A DNA stretch of 54,095 bases from Phocaeicola sartorii JCM 17136 = DSM 21941 (GTDB lineage: Bacteria; Bacteroidota; Bacteroidia; Bacteroidales; Bacteroidaceae), in contig NZ_BAKM01000035.1 of NCBI RefSeq assembly GCF_000614185.1, positions 1 to 54,095 of the forward strand. Reading direction: 5' to 3'. Both the position numbers and the translations under genes were made by a program. Shown here piece by piece: positions 29,506 to 40,600 of the stretch (its first letter is position 1; each line of letters begins with the position of its first letter). The notes under the pieces were generated by a model. It was not told the DNA's origin and did no database searches. It saw nothing but the letters and a program-made list of their open reading frames with translations.

Positions 29506-31107
29506 ATGAAACATGTATTTTTATTTGGAATATTCGGTTGGCTTTTATCATTTACGCTTGTTGCACAAACAGGAATTTGGCAATGGTCTGTACCTGTTCG
29601 TAATTTTAGCACTCATCCCAAAAATTCTGAGTCAAGGGCTTACTTGTGGATTCCCGGGCAGTGTGAACAAGTAAAAGCAATCTTGGTTGCCCAACACAAT
29701 ATGGAGGAAATTTCTATCCTTGAAGATGAGGCTTTCCGACAACGTATGGCTGAGCTTGATGTTGCTCAAATATGGGTATGTCCTTCTTTCAATCATGGAT
29801 TTGATTTTACGGATGGGGCATGGGAAACTTTGGATGGTCTTTTGGCAGATCTTGCTGAAGTATCTGGATATAAAGAGTTGTCTACAGCTCCTTTAATAGC
29901 CATAGGACATTCGGCAGCTGCTAGTTGGCCTTATTATCTTGCTGCCTATAAACCGGAACGTACATTGGCATGTATTTCTGTCAGTGGTCAGTGGCCATAT
30001 CATCGTGATCGCTGGCTATGTCCGGATATTTGGGGAGAACGTAACATCAATAAAATTCCTTGTCTGGAAACCATGGGAGAATATGAATCAGCACATACAT
30101 GGAGCAATGAAGGTTTGAAAGAACGTAAGGAGCATCCATTGCTGCCTTTAAGCATGTTGGCCTGTCCTGCTGAAGGACACTTTGCCTATACCCCGGAAAA
30201 AGCACAATATATAGCTCTTTATATCAAGAAGGCAATGCATTATGGACACGTAGATCCGACCAAGGAGGGATGGTTGATGGAGCGATGGAAAAAAAATGAA
30301 AAGCCTTCAAGTATTCCGGCACCGGTAAATCAATTTGAAGGGGATCCTGCACAAGCATTTTGGTTTTTTGATCGTGAGATGATAGAGGCTACTTTGGCGT
30401 ATCAATCCCGATATTACGATATGAAGCCACAATTGGTAAGTGTGTCTCAAAACGGAAAAACAGTATCCCAACAGAATACTCATTTACAAGTTCACCCGGC
30501 TTTTATACCACAGGAAGATGGTATCACATTTCAATTGACCCCTGTTTTTTTGGATACTGTTCCAGGAGAAAGTCCCCGACTTTCCAATTGGACTGATTTG
30601 CCTGTTGGGGCATCTATTGGTCATGCTGGAAAAACTCCGGTCCTGCAGATGATTACCGGCCCGGCTGTTTTAGTTGATTCTGTGACATTTCGAATACAGT
30701 GGAATCGGGGAACTTTATGGACGGACAAGAAATCGGATATTGTTTTTTCTATAACTCATCCGGGAGACGAAGAATATAAACCGGCTGTTCAGCAAGCTCA
30801 GATGACAATTCCGGTTAAAAATACGGAAGGACAGCAGCAACATATTAAGTTTGCAACGTTACCGGACATAAAGCGTGGTACTAAGTACGTTTCTTTATCT
30901 GCTGTTTCCAGTTGTGGCTTGCCGGTCGATTTTTATGTGGAATCGGGACCGGCTTATGTGGATGGTAATCGATTGATATTAACTGCTATTCCTCCTAAAA
31001 CCACCTATCCGGTAAAAGTAACTGTAATAGCATGGCAATACGGAAAAAACTCTGATCCTAAGATAAAGACTGCAGAGCCGGCAAAGCAAACATTTTATAT
31101 TCGGTAA
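29506..31107 (+). CDS. Secreted alpha/beta hydrolase, putative carbohydrate esterase
   Basis: About 533 residues (537 if ATG 29494 is used). Signal peptide MKHVFLFGIFGWLLSFTLVAQ. The N-terminal half (to about 260) is an alpha/beta hydrolase: strand VKAILVAQHN, nucleophile elbow IGHSAAASWPYYL (GHSAA, Ser near residue 142), and a later PAEGHFAYTPE where the active-site His is expected. The C-terminal half is beta-rich without a recognised family and may be a binding domain. I do not recognise a characterised homologue; removal of acyl or methyl groups from the glycan is inferred from fold and context. An ECF-type element precedes it and the lyase gene follows. Confidence 0.75.
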   Translation: MKHVFLFGIFGWLLSFTLVAQTGIWQWSVPVRNFSTHPKNSESRAYLWIPGQCEQVKAILVAQHNMEEISILEDEAFRQRMAELDVAQIWVCPSFNHGFDFTDGAWETLDGLLADLAEVSGYKELSTAPLIAIGHSAAASWPYYLAAYKPERTLACISVSGQWPYHRDRWLCPDIWGERNINKIPCLETMGEYESAHTWSNEGLKERKEHPLLPLSMLACPAEGHFAYTPEKAQYIALYIKKAMHYGHVDPTKEGWLMERWKKNEKPSSIPAPVNQFEGDPAQAFWFFDREMIEATLAYQSRYYDMKPQLVSVSQNGKTVSQQNTHLQVHPAFIPQEDGITFQLTPVFLDTVPGESPRLSNWTDLPVGASIGHAGKTPVLQMITGPAVLVDSVTFRIQWNRGTLWTDKKSDIVFSITHPGDEEYKPAVQQAQMTIPVKNTEGQQQHIKFATLPDIKRGTKYVSLSAVSSCGLPVDFYVESGPAYVDGNRLILTAIPPKTTYPVKVTVIAWQYGKNSDPKIKTAEPAKQTFYIR

Positions 31108-31154
31108 CTTTAAATTTGAATGGAAGAGGCGGATGATAAAATAATTCATTTGGA

Positions 31155-31182
31155 TTGAGTGGAATAGCTTTATGATACGTAT
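31155..31182 (+). promoter_or_regulatory. Predicted ECF promoter of the heparinase-like lyase
   Basis: TTGAGTGG (31155-31162), 15 bases, CGTAT (31178-31182). Only the last base of the octamer differs from the susC1 element. It lies in the 101-base gap before the lyase. Confidence 0.65.
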
Positions 31183-31208
31183 TTTTGTGAAAGAGAATGA
31201 ATAGAATT

Positions 31209-33934
31209 ATGAGAAAGATCGTTTTATGGATATGCTTGCTTGTAACAAGTGTATTATATGCACAGGAAACTTCCTTATCGGTGAAACTGTCACAAGGTCA
31301 TCCCCGTTATTTGACGGATAGTAATGGCAAAGTTGAAACGCAGAAGTTGATAAAGGAAGAACCGTGGGCACAGGAAGTGTTTGAAAAGTTAAAGCAACGG
31401 ACTGACCGGTATGCTGACCGAGGGTCTGAATGGCTTACTTCCCGTTTGCAAATGTATTGGAAAACTCATGCAACGGAGGTATATATTAAAGGAGAATATT
31501 ATGATCATGCAGGAGGAGAGAAGGCGCCGGCTCCTACGGTGATGTATACCGGTGCACGCAGTCATGCAACTAACTATGTACGTCCCAAACTGGAAGATTT
31601 GAAGCCTTATCAGGAAGATGCTCGGGGAATGTATCTGGCAAATGGGACGTTGGAAGGCAGACCGCACGAATGGGTGAATATCAGTAAAACCGGAAATATC
31701 ATCCAAAGTATTAATGTAGAGATACTGGGTATCGCCCGTGATGCCGCTTTTCTTTGGTGGATGACCGGGGAGAAGAAATATGCTGATTTGGCAGCTTCGG
31801 TATTTGACACTTATATGACGGGGATTTATTACCGGAATGTTCCCAAGGATTTGAATCATGGACATCAGCAGACTTTGGTGGGTATGAGCAGTTTTGAAGT
31901 CATTCACGAGGATGCTGTGAATGCTTTGGTCCCATTGTATGATTTTTTATATAATTATTTGAAAACCGATAAGGCTGATAAGATGGACATCTATGCCGGA
32001 GCATTCAAGAAATGGGCGGATAATATCATTGATAATGGAGTGCCGCATAATAACTGGAATCTGATGCAGGCGCGTTATATCATGAGTATCGGCATGATTT
32101 TGGAATCTGATGCTTCTTATCCGGATAAAAAGGGAGGCGAGTATTATATTGATTATGTGTTGAATCGTTCTTCCATCCGTCAATGGTCACTGAAACAGCT
32201 TGCTGATTATGGTTATGATGCTGAAACCGGTATTTGGGCTGAATGTCCGGGTTATAGTCAGGTAGTTGTCGGGGATTATACGGATATGGTCACTGTCTTT
32301 GACCGTAATTTGGGTATGGACCTGACCGAGGAGATTCCTGTCATAAAAAAAGCGGTGGCCGCCGACCCGCAATATTTGTTTCCGGATTGTATGACAATGG
32401 GTTTTGGCGATACACATCCCGGTAAATTGAATCCTGCTATCTTTGCCCGTATGGTAGCTAATGCCCAGAAACATGGTAAAAAAGATCAGGAAAGACAATT
32501 TACTGCTATGTTGAAGTTATTTGATCCCGATGCCTCCAAACCGGCGACTGAAAAGAAAAATGTGAGGGTGGCGGTAACTTCTTTTTTCAGTGACAAGCCT
32601 TTGGTAATTGATGATAAGATACCTGCCGGTGATATCAATGATTATGTAACTCCTACTTTTTATGCTCCCAATGCCAGTTGGCTGGTACAACGCAATGGCA
32701 TGGATAAACGTCATAGTTTGATGATTGCCCAAAATGCCAGTGAAGGGAATCACATGCACGCCAATGGCATCAGCATGGAACTTTATGGAAAAGGATATCG
32801 TCTGGCACCGGACGGAGGCATCGGCTTGACCCTTTATTCCGGTTTGGATTATTTGGAATATTATAGTCAGTTTCCTGCACACAATACGGTTTGCGTAGAT
32901 GGAATCTCTTCTTATCCGGTTATGAAAAGCAATCATGCTTTCAATTTATTGAACTGTTACCCCGAAGCAGGATGAAAGTAGATTATCAGCCTGTGAGTTA
33001 TAGTGAAGTCTTTTTCCGTGAACCTGAATCACAGGCTGATCAAAACCGTATGATGAGTATTGTGACTACAGGAGAAAAGAACGGATATTATGTCGATATT
33101 TTCCGTAGCAGGAAAGTGGAGGGAGGAGATAAAATGCATGATTATTTTTATCATAATATGGGACAAACCATGAATTTGACTGCTGCTGACGGGAGCAACT
33201 TGTCTCTTCAGCCAACGGAGGAACTGGCTTTTGCTGGGGCTCATATATATGCCTATTCTTATTTGTTTGACAAGAAAAGTGCCGAGACGTCCAAAGATAT
33301 TAAAACAACGTTTACTATACAGATGCCGGATGAGGATAATATCAGTATGAATATGTGGATGAAAGGTGCTCCTGAACGTAAAGTGTTCTCGGCTTTGAGC
33401 CCGATGACTGAAGGGTTGAGTCGGATTCCGGATATGCCTTATGCTATCAAAGAGCAACCTACGTTGACTTTTGTGGCCCGCCAACAAGGTGAAGCTTGGA
33501 ACCGTCCGTTTGTAGCTGTTTATGAACCCTCTTCTGTAAAGGAGCCGGGATGTATTTCCTCCGTTACTTTTCCAGAGGTGAAAAGTGATGTGGCGGGAAG
33601 TCATGTCGGAATTTGTATCCAACAAAAAGAGGGGCGTGTGGACCGGATTATTTCTTCGGATGATGCAGGCCATTTGTGCAAAAGTGGGGAAATGACTGTA
33701 CAAGCTGCTTATGCATTGTGGGGAAATAAACAAGGCGATGATTGTATTTTCTTTTTGGGAGGAGGTACGTTGTTGCGGACTCCGCATGTTGAAATAAGTT
33801 CATTGACAGTAACAGATGTGGTGTTGGTGTATAAAGAGGGCGTTTGGAAATATGCAGCTTCTACACCTTGTAAAGTCAGAATGAATGGAAAAGAATATAA
33901 TTTGTTGCCCGGACACGATTTGCGCAAACTTTGA
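31209..33934 (+). CDS. Heparinase II/III-family lyase-like protein (one frame break)
   Basis: About 908 residues from ATG 31209 (912 from ATG 31197), with one base missing at 32970-32972 that restores YPEAGMKVDYQPVSY. Signal peptide MRKIVLWICLLVTSVLYAQ. An alpha/alpha-toroid part contains VPHNNWNLMQARYIMSIGM; the beta-sandwich part has the family signature NASEGNHMHANGISMEL, GYRLAPDGGIG and FPAHNTVCVDG, carrying the expected active-site His and Asn positions. Heparinase II/III-fold lyases cleave uronate-linked polysaccharides by beta-elimination; plant-glycan members such as PL27 are one possibility, but the subfamily cannot be fixed by eye. It would supply the unsaturated ends used by GH88. 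A terminator follows at 33965. Confidence 0.85.
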
Positions 33935-33964
33935 TATAAACTTTTTTTTATAAAGTAATCTTTT

Positions 33965-34026
33965 AAAATCATCATCTTTTCTTTTTCATATAGCAAATAA
34001 GAAGTGGATGATGATTTTTTCTTTTT
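33965..34026 (+). terminator. Terminator after the lyase gene
   Basis: AAAATCATCATC (33965-33976) pairs perfectly with GATGATGATTTT (34007-34018), followed by TT, C and a T6 run. It closes the first locus. Confidence 0.8.
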
Positions 34027-34054
34027 TGATAGGGAAAATATATTCCCTTTTCAC

Positions 34055-34062
34055 TATATTTG
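34055..34062 (+). promoter_or_regulatory. -7 box of the second PUL regulator
   Basis: TATATTTG matches TAnnTTTG exactly, 30 bases before the regulator's first ATG. No well-spaced -33 box is seen. Confidence 0.5.
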
Positions 34063-34091
34063 CATAATTTGATAAACAAGAGGTTCCAAAT

Positions 34092-36904
34092 ATGCACAAT
34101 GTAATGAAAAACATTTTAAGATTTATATTTATATTGTTTCTTATATTCTTGTCTTTACCCATTTTCTCTCGTTCCTACGCTTTTCGTGGCTTGTCTGTAA
34201 CTGAGGGATTATCAGATTTAGTGGTAAACGTCATTTATAAAGACTCTTTAGGTTATGTTTGGTTGGGGACCGGCAATTCATTGGAATGTTTTGATGGAAT
34301 TCATTTCAAGCATTATCTTATTCCGGGTTCTGATGAAAAATTGAAACGGGTAAATGTCATTGCTGAAATGCCCGGTAATGAATTGTGGATGGGGAATGGC
34401 AGTGGATTGTGGCGTGTTAGCAAACAGAAAAACAGTTTGGAACCTATTGCCCGTGAAACGATAGGATACGCTGTGCGTTCTCTTTTACATGATGGGAAAG
34501 GAATACTTTATATCGGAACAGAAAGGGGGCTTTTCATTTATAAAGGAGGGAGCTTGAACCAAATTATGATAGATCCTAATATGTTGTCGGCGGCGAACTC
34601 TATTGGTGGCTTGAATTTGGGAGAAGATGGAATACTTTGGATGGCTACGGAGAATGGTCTTTATTCTCTGCGACTCTCAGATAGAAAAATAGAGGCTTAT
34701 CATAATGTGATGGAAGAGAAGCATGTTTGTTCTTTTAAGAATATAGCCAGGATAGGGAGTATGCTTTATTTGGGAACGATGGGGCAGGGAATCATTAGTT
34801 TTGATACACAAACTAAAGAATTTGCCCGTTTTGTTGATGTGGGTTGTAATGTAATTTCTTCTTTGTCCGGTGATGGGAAAAGCCTTTTGTATGTGGGAAC
34901 GGATGGTAACGGAGTTCATTTTGTATCAACGGATAAAAAGAAAGTGGTTCGTTCCATGCGGCATGAAACAGGGAAGGATGAGACTTTGCGTTCTAATTCC
35001 GTTTATTCTGTTTTGGTCGATAAAGAAGGTTTGATATGGGTAGGATTTTATCAGTTGGGATTGGATTACACATTGTATCAGAGTGGGTTGTTTTCCACTT
35101 ATACGTATGCTCCTTTTTTTGATTCTGGAGATATGCCGGTACGTGCACTTGCCATTAAGGGGAAAGAGAAACTGATTGGATCTCGTGACGGACTTTTTTA
35201 TATTGACGAAGAAAATCATCGTTATAAAAGTTTTAAGGTTCCACTGTTACGCTCAAATATGATTTTCAGTTGTTTGTATTATCAGAATGAGTATTATATA
35301 GGTACATACGGTGGTGGAATGTATGTTTTAAATCCTGCGACTTTGACACTCAGAGATTTTGAACCGGATGGAGGAATGCCTTTTAGTAAGGGACATATTT
35401 TTTGTATCAAGCAGGATCGTGAAAATAATTTGTGGATAGGAACATCTTTAGGAATATTCTGCTATAAAGACGGCAGACAGATAGCTCATTATACCAGTGC
35501 CAATTCTAAGTTACCAGAAGGGAACGTATATGAAATCTATTTTGATTCCACTCATAAAGGATGGATATGTACAGAGAATGGAATGTGCATTTGGGACCCC
35601 TCTGCCCGGACATTGAAAACCGATGTGTTTCCTGAGGGATTTATTCATAAGGAAAAAATAAGAGTGATCTACGAAGACTCCAACCATGATCTTTATTTTT
35701 TTCCAGACAAAGGCTCTCTTTTTATCTCTGATTTGTCTATGACTACTTTTAGGCGTTTGCAGCGGGAACTCCTTTGGATGGGAATGATGGTATGTTTATT
35801 GTAGAGGATCGTGAAAAGTGGTTATGGCTGGGAACTAACAATGGTTTGTTCCGGTATGATAAGAAAGACCATTTTATTCCTTATAATTTTGTTGATGGTA
35901 TTCCCAGTTCTATTTTTACTCTTTGTCCACCGGTACGTGATGAGAACGGCATTTGGTTTGGAAACTCCAAAGGGCTCTTATATTTGGATGCAGTGCGGAT
36001 AAATCAGAAGAAATCCATTCCTTATCCGGTTGCCATAACCGATGTGTATGTAAATGGAAAATCTGTCGTGCAATCTGTTGTGAAAGAGGGTACAAAACCT
36101 GAAATTTCATTGGAAGCTTCTCAAAAGAATGTTACCTTCTACTTTTCCGAATTCAGTTATACGGCTCCCGCCTTTATGTCATACGAATATCAATTGGAGG
36201 GGGAAGATACCGGATGGACAACTTTGACAGGTCGTTCGGATATGACTTATTATGATTTACCGTCCGGTAATTATACTTTTAAAGTAAGGCGGATGGGAAA
36301 TCCGGAGTCAGAAACTCAGCTGACAGTCAAAATTGCTTCTTCTATCAGTATATGGAGCATATTGTTCATCGTCATAGCTGTGGTGACCGGAGGTCTTGCT
36401 GTTCTTTATCAAAAAAAGAAAGAGGTGGAGGCCGAAAGGGAAGAGCCAATGCCGGATTCTGATAAAGTAATAGAAAAGGAAACCCAGTCGGTTGAGGAAA
36501 CCAGTGGTGTAGTAGAAGAGAAGTACAGGACAAATAAGATAAGTGTGGAGGAATGTAAACGGTTGGCAGAGAAATTGGAGATTGTTATGCATAAAGAAAA
36601 GCCTTATATCAATCCTAATTTGAAAATTGCCGATTTGGCTATATCCATTGGCACGTCATCTCATACTCTGTCCTATTTGTTTAATCAGTATTTAAATCGT
36701 AATTATTATGATTATATCAATGATTACCGTATAGCTGAATTCAAACGTTTGGTAGAGAAAGATGAATATGCTAAGTACACTTTGAGTGCTTTGTCGGAGC
36801 TGTGCGGATTCAGTTCAAGAGCTTCTTTTTTCCGATATTTCAAAAAAGCTACTAATATCACTCCCAATGAGTATATCCGAAGTATTGGGAAAAATAATGA
36901 ATAA
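34092..36904 (+). CDS. Membrane-spanning AraC-type regulator with periplasmic propeller sensor (one frame break)
   Basis: About 937 residues after restoring one C at 35771-35772, which joins RRLQRELP to LDGNDGMFIVEDREKWLWLG. A paralogue of the regulator at 11438 with the same order: signal peptide (FIFILFLIFLSLPIFS), propeller repeats beginning VTEGLSDLVVNVIYKD, Y_Y_Y domain with YQLEGEDTGWTTLTGRS, one transmembrane helix (SIWSILFIVIAVVTGGLAVLY), an acidic Glu-rich linker, and an AraC domain ending LSELCGFSSRASFFRYFKKA. No kinase or receiver domain is present. The start may be ATG 34092 or 34104. A terminator follows, then ECF2 and susC2D2, its probable targets. Confidence 0.9.
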
Positions 36905-36961
36905 CCCTGCTTTTTCTTGTTGAGAGTTTCAAATTATTATATGATACTGATAGTCTCAAAT

Positions 36962-37001
36962 TCTTAAGCTGCTATAAATTAGTGGCTTAAGATGTTTTTT
37001 G
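36962..37001 (+). terminator. Terminator of the second regulator
   Basis: TCTTAAGC (36962-36969) pairs with GCTTAAGA (36985-36992), with further pairing inside, and a T6 run follows (36995-37000). Confidence 0.8.
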
Positions 37002-37064
37002 TCTAGGGTAATGATATGAGATTTATTGGGACATGAAAAGTGCTTTTTTTGTTTTTCTACCTTT

Positions 37065-37072
37065 TATATTTG
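37065..37072 (+). promoter_or_regulatory. -7 box of the ECF2-susC2 operon
   Basis: TATATTTG is an exact TAnnTTTG. It lies inside the longest possible ECF2 frame, so the transcript would begin near 37079 and the true ECF2 start must be downstream (37105 or 37120). Confidence 0.5.
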
Positions 37073-37104
37073 CATTTGTAAACGTAACCCTAAAAGCTGA
37101 AAAC

Positions 37105-37620
37105 ATGAAGAACATATCCATGAAATCTACTCAATTAATAGAGGACTCTTATACGAATTATCATCATTCGGTCTATCTGTATATTTATTATAAGATAGGT
37201 CATAAAGAAGAGGCGGAAGACTTGGCGCAAGATGTGTATGTGCGGCTGATGGACTACGGCCGGATGCTCTGTGCAGAGACTATTAAGTATTTCATTTTTA
37301 CTATTGCCCGTAATTTGGTGACTGACTATTTACGTCGTTATTATAAGAGGCAGGAAGTAACTTCTTATTTATATGAGCATACGGCAACTTATACTGATGA
37401 GACTGAACGTCGTGTGGTGGCCGATGATTTGGAAGCGTGTGAGAAACACAGATTGTCTTTGCTTCCTCCACAGCGTCGGGCCATTTATACAATGAGTCGT
37501 TTTGAAGACAAATCTATTTCAGATATTTCAGCGGAATTAAATCTTTCGCATCGTACCGTTGAAAACCATTTAAGGATAGGGCGGCATGAGGTGCGCGAGT
37601 TTATCAAACAGTGTATATAA
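37105..37620 (+). CDS. ECF-type RNA polymerase sigma factor (second locus)
   Basis: About 171 residues from ATG 37105 (MKNISMKSTQLIEDSY); ATG 37120 is also possible. Region 2 shows YYKIGHKEEAEDLAQDVYV and region 4 LLPPQRRAIYTMSRFEDKS followed by the HTH ISAELNLSHRTVENHLRIG. An upstream ATG at 37033 would add a hydrophobic leader (FFVFLPFIFAFVNVT) foreign to cytoplasmic sigma factors and lying before the predicted transcript start. susC2 starts 43 bases downstream, so they form one operon. As in the first locus, no anti-sigma gene is present. Confidence 0.9.
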   Translation: MKNISMKSTQLIEDSYTNYHHSVYLYIYYKIGHKEEAEDLAQDVYVRLMDYGRMLCAETIKYFIFTIARNLVTDYLRRYYKRQEVTSYLYEHTATYTDETERRVVADDLEACEKHRLSLLPPQRRAIYTMSRFEDKSISDISAELNLSHRTVENHLRIGRHEVREFIKQCI

Positions 37621-37663
37621 TAATCAAACAACAATAAAATTGTTAATATTAAATTTCAAGTTT

Positions 37664-40600
37664 ATGAAAAACGAATTCTTTAAATTTTCATCGAGAAGAA
37701 TCTTGTTTTCTACGGTGATGGCTTCTGCCTTGTTGGCAGGTAGCCCGCAGGCTGTATTTGCAGAAGTGAATGAGGTGCAGACTGCTATGCAGACTGGTAC
37801 GGTGAAAGGTCAAGTAGTGGATGCCAATGGGGAACCCGTTATTGGTGCCAGTGTACTGGTAAAAGGTACCACCAATGGTACGATTACTGATTTTGATGGT
37901 AACTTTACATTGAATGATGCTTCAAAGGGTACGTTGGTCATTTCCTATATCGGATATAAAACGCAGGAGGTAGCGGTGAATGGGAAATCCGTTATAAAGA
38001 TTATTTTGAAGGAGGATACTGAGGTGCTGGATGAAGTGGTTGTTGTAGGTTATGGTACACAGAAAAAAGCGACATTGACAGGAGCTGTGGCATCAGTAGG
38101 CGGCGATATTCTTGAGAGCAGACCTGTATCTAATACGGCAATTGGTTTACAAGGGCAAGTTCCAGGTCTGACTATTACACGTAATTCTGCGCGTCCGGGT
38201 AATGAAGATATGAAGATTCAGATTCGTGGTGCATCTTCTATTAACAAAGTGGAGCCTTTGATTATTATTGATGGTGTTCCGGCTATTAGCAATACGGAAT
38301 TTAGTTCTTTGAACCCAAGTGATATTGAGAATGTATCTGTATTGAAGGATGCTTCTGCCGCTATTTATGGTGCTCGTGCGGCAGGTGGTGTCATTTTGGT
38401 GACTACGAAGAAAGGTAAGAAAGGTGAAAAGATAAAAGTGAATTACAACGGTATGATTACTGCCAACACACCGGCAAATATGATTCCACTTGCAAATATG
38501 AGAACATGGGCCAATGCTATGGTGGATGCTACTTATCAGGATTACGTAAAATCTGATGGCAATGGTGGTGAAGTTATAACACAGCGTTATTGGAATGGTC
38601 AATGGTGGTTTTCTACCTTGGAAGAAAATGGGAAGAATGCCCCTTTTAATGCTGGTTATGCAGTTAATGGCAAGGAAGCTTATTGGCTGATAGATAAAAT
38701 GGCAGAAAATCAAGATTTTGACTGGACGGCAAGTGATGGTGTACTGCATCATTTTGCTGATAATAATTGGTTGGACTTGATTTATGGCACCACACTTTCC
38801 ACACAGCATAATCTAAGTGTACAAGGTTCGAGTGAGCGTGCTCGTTGGATGGCATCTATGGGATATGCCAATGACCGTTCCATCATTACTGCCGTACGCG
38901 ATGGCGCAAAAAAATACACAGCCCGTCTGAATGTGGATTTTGATTTGACCAATTGGTTGGTATTGACAACAAACATGTCTTATAGTAATCGTTATGTGGA
39001 AGCTCCTCGTGACGGTGTTGATGGTAATAACTCCGGTATGTATGACTGCCCTGCCGGACCAGCCTATACACCATCGGGCGAATACTATGATTATTATGTT
39101 AGTGGACGTTCTCCTTTGGCTGCTATGCAAGCTGGCGGTGTTGCCAATCAGGAATTTGAAACATTCCGTTATTCTAATACATTAAAGGCTACTCTTTCTA
39201 AGGATTTTGATGTAACAGGTTCTTGGGCTTTTGCAAAGAATAATAATGTACAGACAGAAACGAAATTGACCTATTATGCAGGTTATTGGGATGGAAGTAA
39301 CAAGAATACTATAAACCAGCAGAAGGATACGTATGTAAAGGAACGCATCCAGCGTACTTTCTATGAAAATTACCTGTTGCAGTTGAACTATCATCATACA
39401 TTTGCTGAAGTTCATAATGTAGCTGCTATGATCGGTGCCAATGCAGAACGTAATACGTACAAAAATGTGACAGCCCAACGCAAAGGCTTGTTGTATGACG
39501 GGTTGTATGATTTGAATACAGGCTCTTCCGAAGCTGTGAATCAGACTATTACAGGTGGCTCTAACCAGAATGGATATGTTTCTTATATCGGTCGCGTCAA
39601 TTATGATTTTGCAGGCAAGTATCTGTTTGAGATGTTGGGCCGCCGTGACGGAACTTCAAAATTCCATCCTGATTATCGTTGGAGTAATTTTGGTACAGGA
39701 AGTATCGGATGGAGAATATCTGAAGAAAAATTCTTGAAAGAAAATGCTCTTTGGCTGAATAACTTGAAACTCCGTGCTTCTTATGGTGTCACCGGTGGAG
39801 CGGTTAGTAGTCTTGGCAACTATGATTATCTGGCGACAATGAACACTACAGGAACTTATTATTTTAATTCAGGTTTGGCGAGTACGGCTTATCTGGGGTC
39901 AATGACAGACTATTCACGTAGCTGGGAAAAATTGCATAATCTCAATATTGGTGTTGACTTCTCTTTGTTGGACAATCGCTTGAGCGGTAGTTTTGATTGG
40001 TATAAGAAGACGAACAACAGTATGTTGGTAGCATTGACTTATCCCGATGTTCTGGGAGCTACCGCCCCGGCCACCAATGATGCCAAACTGCGTGTGAAAG
40101 GCTGGGAGGCAGCATTGAGTTGGAATGACAGAAAAGGAGATGTGGAATATTGGGTAACAGCATCTTTGGCTGATGCAAAATCCATGGTTACGGAATATAG
40201 CGGTACTGATGTATGGCAGGCAGGTCTGGTTAAAGTCCGTGAAGGCTATCCGTTGAATTCACTGTTTGTGTATAAGACAGACGGTTATTTCAAGTCCTAT
40301 GAGGAAGTGGATGCTTATTATCAGCAATATGCAAATTGTACAGGCGGTAATGCCCTAGGATTGGTTCCTCAGTCTAATGAGAAATTGCATCTTCGTCCTG
40401 GTGACCGTAAGAAGGTATTGATACTTGATCCGAACAATGATACCACGAAAGGTAAAGGAAATACCGGTTCAGGTGATGTTTATTACTATGGTGATACAGA
40501 TCCACATTTCATGTTCGGAGTGAATGCGGGTGCTAAATGGAAAAACTTTGATTTCTCCATGTTTATTCAGGGAGTGGGACAGCGTTATTTGATCCGCGGT

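Noticed and set aside
36920..36960. A further ECF-type element before ECF2 (TTGAGAGT near 36921)
   Set aside because: The octamer has a mismatch and GATAC, not CGTWT, stands 15 bases downstream; it also lies before the regulator's terminator.
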